46,237 nucleotides of DNA from an uncultured Fretibacterium sp. GTDB lineage: Bacteria; Synergistota; Synergistia; Synergistales; Aminobacteriaceae. A model generated the notes under the pieces. It was not told where the DNA came from and ran no database searches. It worked only from the letters and a program-made list of their open reading frames with translations. Location: contig CALCEM010000066.1 of the NCBI GenBank assembly GCA_937900285.1, positions 1-46,237 on the forward strand, read 5' to 3'. The position numbers and the translations under genes were made by a program. The first letter of the stretch is position 1. Each line of letters begins with the position of its first letter. Below are positions 25,136 to 33,556 of this stretch, piece after piece.

Positions 25136-26272
25136 TTATTTTCCGTTCAAAACTTCCTGATATATTTCATAAATTTCATCGGTATTTTTCTCCAGCGGAA
25201 AATTTTTTACGGCATGATCGCGGGCATTTTGACCCATTGAAATAATTTTTTCAGGCTGTTTTATAAATTCGTAATACATAATGTCGGACAATCTCTGAGC
25301 ATCATCAAGATCGCAAATAAATCCCGTTCCATCAGAGATAATTTCAGGTGTAGCTCCAGTATTAACGCCAATAACGGGCATATAATTTAACATGTATTCA
25401 ACTGTCACGCGCCCGAACGCTTCGGATTTTGAGAGCATTAAACCAACGTCCATATTTTTTAAAATTTCCTGAATGTCCGATCTGAAGCCCCAAAATTTTA
25501 CGCAGTCATTTAAATTATTTTCGTGCACAAAATTTTTTAACAGCGCTTCGTCTCCTCCTTCGCCAATAAAATTTAAAATAAAATTATTATTTCTTTCGCG
25601 TAATATTTTGCAAGCACGTAACGCCATAATTTGATTTTTCCCATTACATAACATTCCGGCCATACAAAAATTTATTTTGAGATTGTATTTTTTATGATAT
25701 TCCGTGTTTATCTTTATGCCATTATAAATAATTTTAATATTTTCTTCGTCACAGAGCCTCATATATTTAGCGTAATAGTCGTAAACATCCCGTGATATTG
25801 CAATTAATTTATTTGCGCGGTTAAATTTTGCTGTTACAATTTTCTTATTTTTCACGAAATGTAATCCATAATCTTTTAATCCGTATTCCCGTAAATGCCA
25901 AACGTGCGGAATATTTAATTTTTGTGCTATTACATCTCCAATGTCCGTAACGGATGAATTTGAGTGAACTAAATTAAATTTTTTGTCTGCGAAATATTTT
26001 AAAATTCTTGCGTAATAAAATTTATTAAAAATATTTTTAACTTTGGATTTTATTTTGTCCTTAAAATTTTCTCCGCAGTACCACCAGTAATGAGGCATGA
26101 CGACAACTTCAATATTATTTCTGCGACATTCTTCGGCAACAGTTCCCTCACCTTTCACTAAAATGCACGGTTCAATTTTATATCTTGCTTTCATGTCTAA
26201 AACCATATTCCAACATGCCAACGCAGCACCGCCGGTTAAATTTTCCCAATGACAAATATAGAGAACTCTCAT
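25136..26272 (-). CDS. Family-4 glycosyltransferase
   Basis: A 378-residue GT-B fold enzyme that transfers a sugar from a nucleotide donor, most likely to a surface polysaccharide or protein glycan. The N-terminal acceptor lobe starts RVLYICHWENLTGGA. The C-terminal donor lobe contains the sugar-binding E-x7-E motif in EAFGRVTVE and GVNTGATPEII. The start is ATG with CCGGAGGA upstream, an excellent ribosome binding site. It sits between recN and the cytidylyltransferase on the same strand, and a 52-codon leader ORF stops immediately before its ATG. Donor and acceptor cannot be told from sequence. Confidence 0.9.
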   Translation of the reverse strand: MRVLYICHWENLTGGAALACWNMVLDMKARYKIEPCILVKGEGTVAEECRRNNIEVVVMPHYWWYCGENFKDKIKSKVKNIFNKFYYARILKYFADKKFNLVHSNSSVTDIGDVIAQKLNIPHVWHLREYGLKDYGLHFVKNKKIVTAKFNRANKLIAISRDVYDYYAKYMRLCDEENIKIIYNGIKINTEYHKKYNLKINFCMAGMLCNGKNQIMALRACKILRERNNNFILNFIGEGGDEALLKNFVHENNLNDCVKFWGFRSDIQEILKNMDVGLMLSKSEAFGRVTVEYMLNYMPVIGVNTGATPEIISDGTGFICDLDDAQRLSDIMYYEFIKQPEKIISMGQNARDHAVKNFPLEKNTDEIYEIYQEVLNGK

Positions 26273-26431
26273 TTAAAAAAGTCCTCCGGGAAATATATTA
26301 TTTAATTTATTTAATTTTAATTTTAATTCTGGTTTTAAATTTGGATTGTGTTTTGAGAATAGTTCAGCCGATAAACGATAAACGATAAACGATAAACGAT
26401 AAACGATAAACGATTTTACAGCCTCGATCAT
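26273..26431 (-). CDS. Possible 52-residue leader peptide crossing a 7-bp repeat
   Basis: ATG at 26431 lies nine bases after AAGGGG and starts MIEAVK. It crosses the (GTTTATC)6 tract as two copies of the heptapeptide SFIVYRL, then continues 32 sense codons (SAELFSKHNPNLK and a Lys/Leu/Asn-rich end). It stops at a TAA directly abutting the glycosyltransferase ATG. A gain or loss of one 7-bp unit shifts the frame. An open frame of this length in such AT-rich DNA, ending exactly at the next start, supports a coupled leader. Translation is unproven and there is no known homologue. Confidence 0.45.
   Translation of the reverse strand: MIEAVKSFIVYRLSFIVYRLSAELFSKHNPNLKPELKLKLNKLNNIFPGGLF
26370..26414 (-). 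repeat. Heptanucleotide tandem repeat, six copies
   Basis: GATAAAC on the plus strand (GTTTATC on the minus) is repeated six times without a mismatch at 26370-26411, plus a partial GAT. It lies at the downstream edge of the -10-like hexamer at 26418-26413. Seven is not a multiple of three, so copy-number change shifts any reading frame through it. Confidence 0.95.
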
Positions 26432-26447
26432 CTTTGTCAACCCCTTA
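26413..26447 (-). promoter_or_regulatory. Shared AAGGGGTTGACAAA element, locus 3
   Basis: On the minus strand, the recN stop codon TAA (26447-26445) runs straight into GGGGTTGACAAA. TTGACA (26440-26435) and TAAAAT (26418-26413, five of six) are 16 bases apart, a strong promoter by sequence. AAGGGG could equally be the ribosome binding site of the ATG at 26431. Confidence 0.65.
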
Positions 26448-28037
26448 ATTTTTTTGATTTTGGTTCAGCAAAATTTTAGCATGTTCAAGAGCCTCTGTCA
26501 TTTCTGGTAAACCTGATAACATCCGAGCAATTTCATATATACGATCATGGCCGGAAATATTTTTTATTTGAGATTCATTTTTAACGCGCTGTATTAATAT
26601 GTGAAAATCTCCAAGCGCCGCAATTGATGCTTCATGCGTTACGAGTATTACCTGAGATTTATACGACAATTTTTTTAATTCCATTCCCGTTAATACTGCT
26701 GCATGTCCGCCAAGTCCCGCTTCAACTTCATCAAAAATTAAAACCGGCGTTAACCATTCATCCGGCAGCGAAATTTGTAAAGCCAATAATAACCTGCTCA
26801 ATTCTCCGCCTGAAGCAATTTTTTCAACTTTTCCAGACCGCACCCCGTCAGTTAAATTAAATTCTATTTCGTCAGCTCCGTTATTTCGCAATTTCTGCAG
26901 GCCGTTAAAATTTATATTAAAAATTATTTCGTTCATTCCTAATTCTTGTAAAATTTTATTTACCCGTTCTGATAATTTTAGGGCGCATTCCTGCCGGGCT
27001 TTTCTGATTTCCATTGCTAAATAATTCGCTCGCCGTTTTAAATCGTTTGAACGTAAATTTAAATTTTGAAGTTCCGTGTAACTTTTTTCCAGCCATTCCA
27101 AATTTTTATATATTCCGTCGCTATATAAAATTAATTCTTCTTCGTTATGTCGTCCGCTCAACCTTTTTAATTTTCGTAATGCTCCGAGCCTGTTTTCTAA
27201 TTTTTCACGTAAAATTTTATCCTGCTGAATTTCATTTTTTATTTTGCCCGAAATTTTTAAGCCGTCATTTAAATTATTAATTGCTTCCCGTAAATTTTCG
27301 CTGACATTTTCCGGCATAAATTCAAATAAATTTTCATATTCATTCGCCAAATTATTTAACAAGCCATCGCCGGATAAACCTCCAGTCAAAATATTTATGC
27401 TCTGTAAAGCGCGTTCACGGGTTAAAATTTTATGGGTTATCTCAGTTAAATTTATTTCCAAATTATTTTCTAATCCAGGTTCAGGCCGGCAAATTTTTAT
27501 TAATTCAAATATATCCTTTGCATTTGAATATTCTTTTTCAATTTCTGCACGCTGCTTTTTTAACGCTCTCAAATTTCTTACACATTCCCGCGCCTCATCA
27601 AACACATGACCAAATTCATTTAATATTTCACGTGACTTTAACGGCAAACACGCATCCAACATCATTAACTGACGATCCGCGTCCAATAATTCGAGCTGTG
27701 CAAATTGGCTCTGAATGCGCATTAATTTATTTACTTGCTGCGAGCATTCGTTTAAACCGGAATTAATATTATTAATTTTTATTCGCGATCGTCCGGTGTT
27801 TAATATTTCACGTGAAATTTTTTTATTGTCCGAAAATTCTGCGCAAACATATCCCGAACTTTCTCCGGCTCTTATATATTTTGCTCCACCGCGTAAACCT
27901 GTTATTAATTCGAGGGCGCGTATTATGCTGGATTTTCCTGCACCGCTTTCGCCGGTTATAACGTTGAGGCCGGAATTAAAATTTATTTCTGCTTCACTTA
28001 TTCCGCCAATATTTTTTATTACGAGTTTTTTAAGCAT
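26445..28037 (-). CDS. recN: DNA repair protein RecN
   Basis: SMC-like ATPase acting early in double-strand break repair. Walker A is GESGAGKSS at residues 29-37. A long coiled coil with a short hinge spans about 150-370. The signature is ASGGELSRLLLALQ and Walker B reads PVLIFDEVEAGLGG. At 530 aa it is slightly short for the family because of a shorter coiled coil. Its start overlaps nadK by eight bases, giving the order dcd-nadK-recN on the minus strand. Its stop codon is fused to the element that precedes the glycosyltransferase. Confidence 0.96.
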   Translation of the reverse strand: MLKKLVIKNIGGISEAEINFNSGLNVITGESGAGKSSIIRALELITGLRGGAKYIRAGESSGYVCAEFSDNKKISREILNTGRSRIKINNINSGLNECSQQVNKLMRIQSQFAQLELLDADRQLMMLDACLPLKSREILNEFGHVFDEARECVRNLRALKKQRAEIEKEYSNAKDIFELIKICRPEPGLENNLEINLTEITHKILTRERALQSINILTGGLSGDGLLNNLANEYENLFEFMPENVSENLREAINNLNDGLKISGKIKNEIQQDKILREKLENRLGALRKLKRLSGRHNEEELILYSDGIYKNLEWLEKSYTELQNLNLRSNDLKRRANYLAMEIRKARQECALKLSERVNKILQELGMNEIIFNINFNGLQKLRNNGADEIEFNLTDGVRSGKVEKIASGGELSRLLLALQISLPDEWLTPVLIFDEVEAGLGGHAAVLTGMELKKLSYKSQVILVTHEASIAALGDFHILIQRVKNESQIKNISGHDRIYEIARMLSGLPEMTEALEHAKILLNQNQKN

Positions 28038-28911
28038 TAAAATTTAAACCTTTATTGAACGCTTGACCCCAGCCTAATTTTTCGCGGACTATATCCAAAA
28101 AATTTTTACCGGGCAAAACAGCAGTACGAATTTTACGCGACTTTGATAATTTTATCTCGATGCTGTCACCTGGAAATATTTCGTATGCTAGCTGTCCGTC
28201 CTGAGTTAGCATTACATCCCTTGAGATTCCGCGAGGAATTAATTTTATGCTGTCATTCTCCGAAGCAATTAACGGCCTCGAATATAAAGTATGTGCGCAT
28301 AACGGAGCTAATAATATAGCTGACATTTCTGGCGGAAGAATCGGACCTCCTGCTGATAATGCGTAAGCTGTTGAACCCGTCGGAGTTGAAATTATTACGC
28401 CATCCGCAGGCAGCACGCAAAAAAATTTATCGTTGAATTTTATTTCTATATTTAATAATCTCGCTATAGCATTGGTGTTTAAAACTACATCGTTTAATGC
28501 GTATAACCTATGCCCGGAACCATCAGCCCTCGAAATTTCACAGCGCAAGACACGACGCTCTAAAATATTAAAATTATCGTTCAAAATTTCCTGAATGTCG
28601 TTTATTGCTTCATCGGAACGGCTCGAAGCTAAAAAACCTAAATGCCCCATATTAATGCCGTGTAAAATTATTTCAGTTCCAAGAACGTAACGGGCAGCAC
28701 GCAAAAAAGTTCCATCGCCTCCGATGACTATAGCAATTTTTACGCTCTTCAGCCATTCATCATCGTCATATCCTGCTACAGTTAAAACGCTGGCTTCCTG
28801 GTGAGGCAACATGAAATTAAAATTATTATTATTTGCCCAGTCTAAAATTTCACGCGCCATGTTTACCGCTTCGGGCTTTCGTAAATTTATTATCATTCCC
28901 AGATTATTCAT
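28030..28911 (-). CDS. nadK: NAD kinase
   Basis: Phosphorylates NAD to NADP in the cytoplasm. The family motifs are all present: GGDGTFLRAAR, the NE/D motif in ALNDVVLN, and TPTGSTAYALSAGGP. The 293-aa length is normal. It precedes recN with an 8-base overlap, an order seen in many bacteria. A GGGAG lies about 18 bases before the ATG, a loose spacing. Confidence 0.97.
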   Translation of the reverse strand: MNNLGMIINLRKPEAVNMAREILDWANNNNFNFMLPHQEASVLTVAGYDDDEWLKSVKIAIVIGGDGTFLRAARYVLGTEIILHGINMGHLGFLASSRSDEAINDIQEILNDNFNILERRVLRCEISRADGSGHRLYALNDVVLNTNAIARLLNIEIKFNDKFFCVLPADGVIISTPTGSTAYALSAGGPILPPEMSAILLAPLCAHTLYSRPLIASENDSIKLIPRGISRDVMLTQDGQLAYEIFPGDSIEIKLSKSRKIRTAVLPGKNFLDIVREKLGWGQAFNKGLNFNA

Positions 28912-28938
28912 TTTTTAAATAATTTAATTCTCCCGTTT

Positions 28939-29445
28939 TCATTCGTGAAATTTGCTCACTTGTATTCCTGTATTATTTTGGTAACGTCCTTTATAATTTT
29001 CATATGGTTCGGTTATAGTGTGATAATAAATCTGAGCTATCTCAACCCCAGCGTAAATTTTAACCGGCTGTACGCAAAATAATTCAAGCGTCCAATATCC
29101 TGAGAACCCTACATCACCAAATCCCGCCGTTACATGTATGCAAATTCCCAAACGTCCAACAGATGAACGCCCCTCTAACATCGGTATAAATTTTTCAGTT
29201 TTAGTATATTCAACTGTACGCCCCAAATATAAAACGCCAGGCTGCATTAAAAGTCCTTCGGGCGGAATCAAAATTTTATGTGCAGAATTTAATTTTTTCA
29301 TGTCTAAAATTTTTTCGTCATATATTAAAATTTCGTTATGTAACGATAAATTATAACTGTTTGGATTTATTCGGGATTCGTTGAACGGGTTAATAATAAT
29401 TTCATGGCCGATTCTTTTTTTTATTTCCAGTCCTGATAATATCAA
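28939..29445 (-). CDS. dcd: dCTP deaminase
   Basis: Deaminates dCTP to dUTP for thymidylate synthesis (some family members go on to dUMP). Conserved motifs are NPNSYNLSL, RSSVGRLGI and TAGFGDVGFSGYWTLEL, which includes the catalytic glutamate. I place the start at TTG 29445, giving a protein that begins MILSGLEIKKRI like other family members (168 aa). AGGGGG at 29463-29458 stands 12 bases upstream. The longer frame starting at 29520 adds 25 residues with no family counterpart and would overlap the divergent gene's start. Confidence 0.93.
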   Translation of the reverse strand: MILSGLEIKKRIGHEIIINPFNESRINPNSYNLSLHNEILIYDEKILDMKKLNSAHKILIPPEGLLMQPGVLYLGRTVEYTKTEKFIPMLEGRSSVGRLGICIHVTAGFGDVGFSGYWTLELFCVQPVKIYAGVEIAQIYYHTITEPYENYKGRYQNNTGIQVSKFHE

Positions 29446-29476
29446 TTTTAGATGTAGCCCCCTAAATTTTTTACGC

Positions 29477-29485
29477 TGATATAAT
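29477..29485 (+). promoter_or_regulatory. Extended -10 promoter of the YhaM-like gene
   Basis: TGATATAAT (29477-29485) is an extended -10 with perfect TATAAT and no clear -35 box. It would drive the long plus-strand run that begins at 29520. Confidence 0.5.
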
Positions 29486-29519
29486 ATTATAAATTTTAAT
29501 TCAAATAGAAAGGCTCTCA

Positions 29520-30515
29520 ATGAAAAAAAATCTTACAGTTAAAGAAGTAAAACAACTTTTAAAAGATAACGCATTTAATGCTGTCGGAATATTATCGAAG
29601 CTCACAAGGCGTAAAGATAAAAACGGTAATCCATTTTGGGAGATAACTATAAGCGATCAGACCGGCGACCTTGACGGAAAAGTTTGGCAAAATTCCAACT
29701 GGTGGAGCTTGGAAGATAATAATAAAATCCCTCTCGATCCAGAAAATTTAATGATCGGTTCAAGTGTAGGCGTTCAGGGTAAAGTCGCGGAATTTCGTGA
29801 CATGATTCAATTTAATTTTAACGATGTGTTTTATTTGGATCAGGATAAATATCCGCCGCAAAATTTTTCAAGGCATTCTGCATTAAAATTTGAATTTCTC
29901 GAAATAGAATTTAACAAAATTATTGATGAAGTTTCAGAGCCGTTACATTCATTTTTGAGCGCAGTATTTTTTAAACATGGTTTATGGAATGATTTTAAAA
30001 TTTGGCCGGCTGCAGTTTCTTTGCATCATGCTTATTCCGGCGGGTTGCTGGAGCATTCTTTGTCCGTTGCGATTGGTGCGCGTGATATAGCGAAACATTA
30101 TAAATATTTTAATATTCCAATTGATATAAATCTCGTGATAGCTGGAGCACTTTTGCACGACATCGGAAAAATTGAAATGTATACGGCAAGTTCTACACCT
30201 CTCGTTACAACAGAAGGAAACATGATCGAGCACATAATTTTAGGGCATCATAAATTTATGACTTTAGCCGAAATTGAAAAGCTCGACAAAAAATATACTT
30301 TAGCGATCGCTCACATAATAGTTTCACATCACGGCAGGCGCGAATACGGAAGCCCGGTTTTACCAGCGATGCCGGAAGCTATGATAATAAGTGCGGCGGA
30401 TGATTTGGATTTTAAATTGTCATATTGGTCGAATCAAATCGAAAGTTTAAACGAACAAAACGATGTGACGGATTTTTTACCAATGATAGAGCGCAGATTA
30501 TGGCGGGGAATTTAA
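29520..30515 (+). CDS. yhaM: YhaM-like 3'-5' exoribonuclease (OB fold plus HD domain)
   Basis: A 331-residue metal-dependent nuclease. An OB fold (residues 20-105, with LTRRKDKNGNPFWEITISDQTGDLDGKVW) is followed by an HD domain (about 140-305). The metal-binding residues are visible in HHAYSGGLLEHSLSVA, LLHDIGKIE and IVSHHGRREYGSP. Bacillus YhaM has the same architecture and degrades RNA and single-stranded DNA from the 3' end. It is the first gene of a long co-directional run; the next gene begins four bases after its stop. Confidence 0.9.
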   Translation: MKKNLTVKEVKQLLKDNAFNAVGILSKLTRRKDKNGNPFWEITISDQTGDLDGKVWQNSNWWSLEDNNKIPLDPENLMIGSSVGVQGKVAEFRDMIQFNFNDVFYLDQDKYPPQNFSRHSALKFEFLEIEFNKIIDEVSEPLHSFLSAVFFKHGLWNDFKIWPAAVSLHHAYSGGLLEHSLSVAIGARDIAKHYKYFNIPIDINLVIAGALLHDIGKIEMYTASSTPLVTTEGNMIEHIILGHHKFMTLAEIEKLDKKYTLAIAHIIVSHHGRREYGSPVLPAMPEAMIISAADDLDFKLSYWSNQIESLNEQNDVTDFLPMIERRLWRGI

Positions 30516-30519
30516 TTTA

Positions 30520-31443
30520 ATGAGTTACGCTCTAAAAATTTCAAAGGATCATGACGGCCGGAGATTAGACAGAACGTTACGAACAATTTTTAAATATGTC
30601 CCGTTAAATGAGATCATGAAAGCTATACGAAAGGGCGAAATAAGAATTAACGGCGTGAAAGTTCGTGAACCTGGTCAGCATATTTCAGCAGGTGATGAGC
30701 TTTTAACTTCATGGCCGATTAAAGAGGAAGAGCAGGCAAAAATTTTTAAATATGATGATCTCGGCAGAATTAAAATAATTTATCAGGACGAAAATTTAAT
30801 TTTACTGAACAAACCGGCCGGAATTTTAGTACAGCCGGATATTTCGGGAGGTGACAGCGTTATTACTCGCGTGTGGGGCGTTTTTAATTCAAAATCTCCT
30901 GCAGCAGTTCACAGATTAGACCGAAACACTACGGGAATTTTATGCGTTGCGTTAAACGGCATGGCGTTAAGGGCTTTGGAAAAAATTTTTAAGGATCGCA
31001 CAATAAATAAAAAATATTTGGCAATCGTTGACGGTGAAATTAATAATAATATTATTGAGATTGATGCGCCATTGTTAAAGGATTCTGAAAAAAATACTGT
31101 TACAGTTTCGCACGAAAAAGGTTTAAAAGCAGTATCACGAGTAAAAAAATTATGCGGAGATGAAAAATTTACACTTGTTGAAATCGAATTATTGACCGGC
31201 AGAACTCATCAAGCTCGCGTACACATGTCATATATAAAACATCCGATTATTGGGGATCGTAAATACGGAAAATTTCACCCAGATAAAAAATTTAATCGCC
31301 CGTTCTTACACGCTTATAAAATTAAATTTCCTGATAACATGCCGGATTTTTTGAATAATATTAACAATAAAGAATTTTCTGCGCCAATCCCTGAAGATAT
31401 AAAAAATTTTATTGAGTCTAGAAACTGGAAAATTAAATTATGA
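30520..31443 (+). CDS. RluC/RluD-family pseudouridine synthase
   Basis: Converts uridine to pseudouridine in rRNA. An S4 RNA-binding domain (residues 13-60, LNEIMKAIRKGEIRINGVKV) precedes the catalytic domain. The signature HRLDRNTTGIL contains the catalytic aspartate, and LLTGRTHQARVHM and HPIIGDRKYG follow. The 307-aa length fits RluC. The exact rRNA target cannot be read from sequence. Its stop overlaps the next ATG (ATGA). Confidence 0.92.
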   Translation: MSYALKISKDHDGRRLDRTLRTIFKYVPLNEIMKAIRKGEIRINGVKVREPGQHISAGDELLTSWPIKEEEQAKIFKYDDLGRIKIIYQDENLILLNKPAGILVQPDISGGDSVITRVWGVFNSKSPAAVHRLDRNTTGILCVALNGMALRALEKIFKDRTINKKYLAIVDGEINNNIIEIDAPLLKDSEKNTVTVSHEKGLKAVSRVKKLCGDEKFTLVEIELLTGRTHQARVHMSYIKHPIIGDRKYGKFHPDKKFNRPFLHAYKIKFPDNMPDFLNNINNKEFSAPIPEDIKNFIESRNWKIKL

Positions 31444-32552
31444 AAGTCATTATAAAAATATTTATCGCGTTAATAATTTCATGGGTAATATATTGCGTAG
31501 TCGATTATTTTACCGTCAAAAATTGGAATAATGGCGAAAGTTTAATAATTAAACTCGTAAACGCCGGCCCTGAAACTGAAATTAAAAATGATAACGATGA
31601 AAATGATGCGTTTCCAATGTTAGAGCGCGAAATTGAATTTATACCGCTCTCAAATCCCGAAATAAATATTGATAAAGTAAAAGTCGTGAGGCTCGCAGGA
31701 AGTACTTTAAAATTAATTGCCGGCAAAAAATATTTATTGGTTTGGGACATGTTCGATGATGGAAGCATTCAATATTCTGTAGCGGATAATTTTAGAGTTT
31801 CGTACGTTGTAGCATTTATTATGAGCGTCTCATTAATTTTAATTGTGATTACTGGTGAGCGCGGAATATTAGCGTTATTGGGTTTAATAGCTTCGATAGC
31901 GGTTTTAATTTTTGCGATGATCCCGTTAATTGCGAGGGGTTGGAATCCTTTATTATTGTCGTTGTGTTCAGTTTTAATAATTTCGGTTGCTACAATTTTA
32001 TGCGTTGTTCGTCATTCAGGTTATAGATTAGTTGCATTATTTGGGAGTTTAGGCGGAACGTTATGCGGATTTTTGGTCGGTTATGTTGTTGTAAAGTTAT
32101 GGCAGCTTTCAGGAATAGCGAGCGATGGGGCAGCGTTATTAGCTTCGACTTTACCGGGAATAGACATGCAGGGGATTTTATTGGCATCTGTTTTAATCGG
32201 AGCTATTGGTGCGGTTTTAGATGTAGGAATTTCGATCACTGCTTCAATGTCCGAATTTGTAGATTATGATCCCGAAATTGCTCTTGATCGTTTATTAATT
32301 GCCGGCTTGAATGTTGGTAATGAAGTTTTAGGCAGCATGATAAATACATTAATTCTCGCGTATATAGGCAGCTCGTTACCGATGGCGGTATTAATTTCAT
32401 CGAGCGGAATAAATTTAACTGGATTATTAAATGATCCGTACATTGCTCAAGAGATCGTGCAGAGTTTAGCCGGGACGTTAGGATTATTGTTCACGATTCC
32501 TGCGACTGCTTTTGCTTTTGTGATTCAAGAAGGGTTAAGGCGGAAAGAGTAA
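31440..32552 (+). CDS. YibE/F-family integral membrane protein
   Basis: A 370-residue inner-membrane protein. One N-terminal membrane segment (4-24) is followed by an extracytoplasmic region of about 100 residues. Seven or so further membrane segments contain the family motif SIAVLIFAMIPLI and the glycine-rich GAVLDVGISITASMSE. This layout is that of the YibE/F family. Function is not established; transport is suspected for the family. It starts with a 4-base overlap on the pseudouridine synthase gene. Confidence 0.85.
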   Translation: MKVIIKIFIALIISWVIYCVVDYFTVKNWNNGESLIIKLVNAGPETEIKNDNDENDAFPMLEREIEFIPLSNPEINIDKVKVVRLAGSTLKLIAGKKYLLVWDMFDDGSIQYSVADNFRVSYVVAFIMSVSLILIVITGERGILALLGLIASIAVLIFAMIPLIARGWNPLLLSLCSVLIISVATILCVVRHSGYRLVALFGSLGGTLCGFLVGYVVVKLWQLSGIASDGAALLASTLPGIDMQGILLASVLIGAIGAVLDVGISITASMSEFVDYDPEIALDRLLIAGLNVGNEVLGSMINTLILAYIGSSLPMAVLISSSGINLTGLLNDPYIAQEIVQSLAGTLGLLFTIPATAFAFVIQEGLRRKE

Positions 32553-32596
32553 AATAAACAACAAAATAAAATTTTAACTGGAGGAATTTACACAGC

Positions 32597-33517
32597 TTGA
32601 ATAATTTTAAAGTTAAATCAATTATCGATATTGGCAGTAATTCTATAAAAATGCGTTCTGGATTTCATGACGGAAAAAAAATAAATGTCATTCACGATGA
32701 AACAGAGGTCGTCAGATTGGGTCATGAAGTTTCAAAAACGGGATATTTAAATAAAAATAATATGCTCAAAGCGTTAAAAGTTTTGTCCAGAATGATAAAT
32801 ACAGCAAAAAATTTTAATTCTGAAATATTTATTTTTGGGACGATGGCATTAAGGACAGCGAAAAATTCCGGCGAGTTTTTAAAATTAATTTATGACTCAA
32901 CAGGCTACGAAATAAAAATTTTATCCGGCCATGAAGAAGCAAAATATTCATATTTGGGAGCCATCGACGGAATTAAACACGATGAAAATACTTTAATATT
33001 TGATACTGGAGGAGGCAGCACTGAACTCGTAAATTTAAAAAATATAATCAGCGTTCCAGTAGGTGCAGTGATTCTTACGGAACGTTTTTTTTATGATAAT
33101 AATAAACCCGTTGATGAAAATTTATTAAATAATGCCTGCGAATTTGTTCGGAATATTTTAAACGATAATAACGGGAATAATATAAATAATTTTGTTACGT
33201 CCGGAAATATAATCGGTGTCGGCGGTGGAGTTGTAGCAATGGCCAGCGTAAAAACAGGGTGCGAAATATTTAACCCGATTAAATTACAGGGCATCGAATT
33301 AAATATAAAAGATATTATTAAACAGGTTAAATTATATTCATCGCTGAATTTAAATGACCGCCAAAAAATTATAGGTCTGCCGCCTTCAAGAGCTGACGTA
33401 ATTCTTGGGAGCGCCTGTATAGTTTTGGAATTGATGAAAATTTTAAAATCCGAAAAATTTAATGTCAGTATAAACGGATTAAGACACGGAATTTTATTAA
33501 GCGAATGTAAAAAATGA
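32597..33517 (+). CDS. Ppx/GppA-family phosphatase
   Basis: Exopolyphosphatase or pppGpp phosphatase of the actin-like ASKHA fold, 306 aa. The phosphate loops are DIGSNSIKMR near the start and FDTGGGSTELV in the middle, with GVGGGVVAMA for adenosine-like binding. Only the core two domains are present; the C-terminal HD-like extension of E. coli Ppx is absent, as in many short homologues. The start is TTG at 32597, chosen for GGAGG at 32581-32585, 11 bases upstream. Substrate (polyphosphate or pppGpp) is undecided. Confidence 0.9.
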   Translation: MNNFKVKSIIDIGSNSIKMRSGFHDGKKINVIHDETEVVRLGHEVSKTGYLNKNNMLKALKVLSRMINTAKNFNSEIFIFGTMALRTAKNSGEFLKLIYDSTGYEIKILSGHEEAKYSYLGAIDGIKHDENTLIFDTGGGSTELVNLKNIISVPVGAVILTERFFYDNNKPVDENLLNNACEFVRNILNDNNGNNINNFVTSGNIIGVGGGVVAMASVKTGCEIFNPIKLQGIELNIKDIIKQVKLYSSLNLNDRQKIIGLPPSRADVILGSACIVLELMKILKSEKFNVSINGLRHGILLSECKK

Positions 33518-33556
33518 TAGAATTACGAAAATTTAAAAAGGGCGTGAAATTAAAAA

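Noticed and set aside
25005..26414. The tandem repeats as a CRISPR array
   Set aside because: Units are only 5 and 7 bases, directly adjacent with no spacers, and no cas gene is present.
15902..26447. The sugar-gene cassettes as insertion sequences
   Set aside because: No transposase, terminal inverted repeats or target duplications are seen; only the short shared element is common to them.
29446..29520. Longer N-terminus for dCTP deaminase from 29520
   Set aside because: The added 25 residues have no counterpart in the family, and the TTG at 29445 has a ribosome binding site and gives the typical MILS start.
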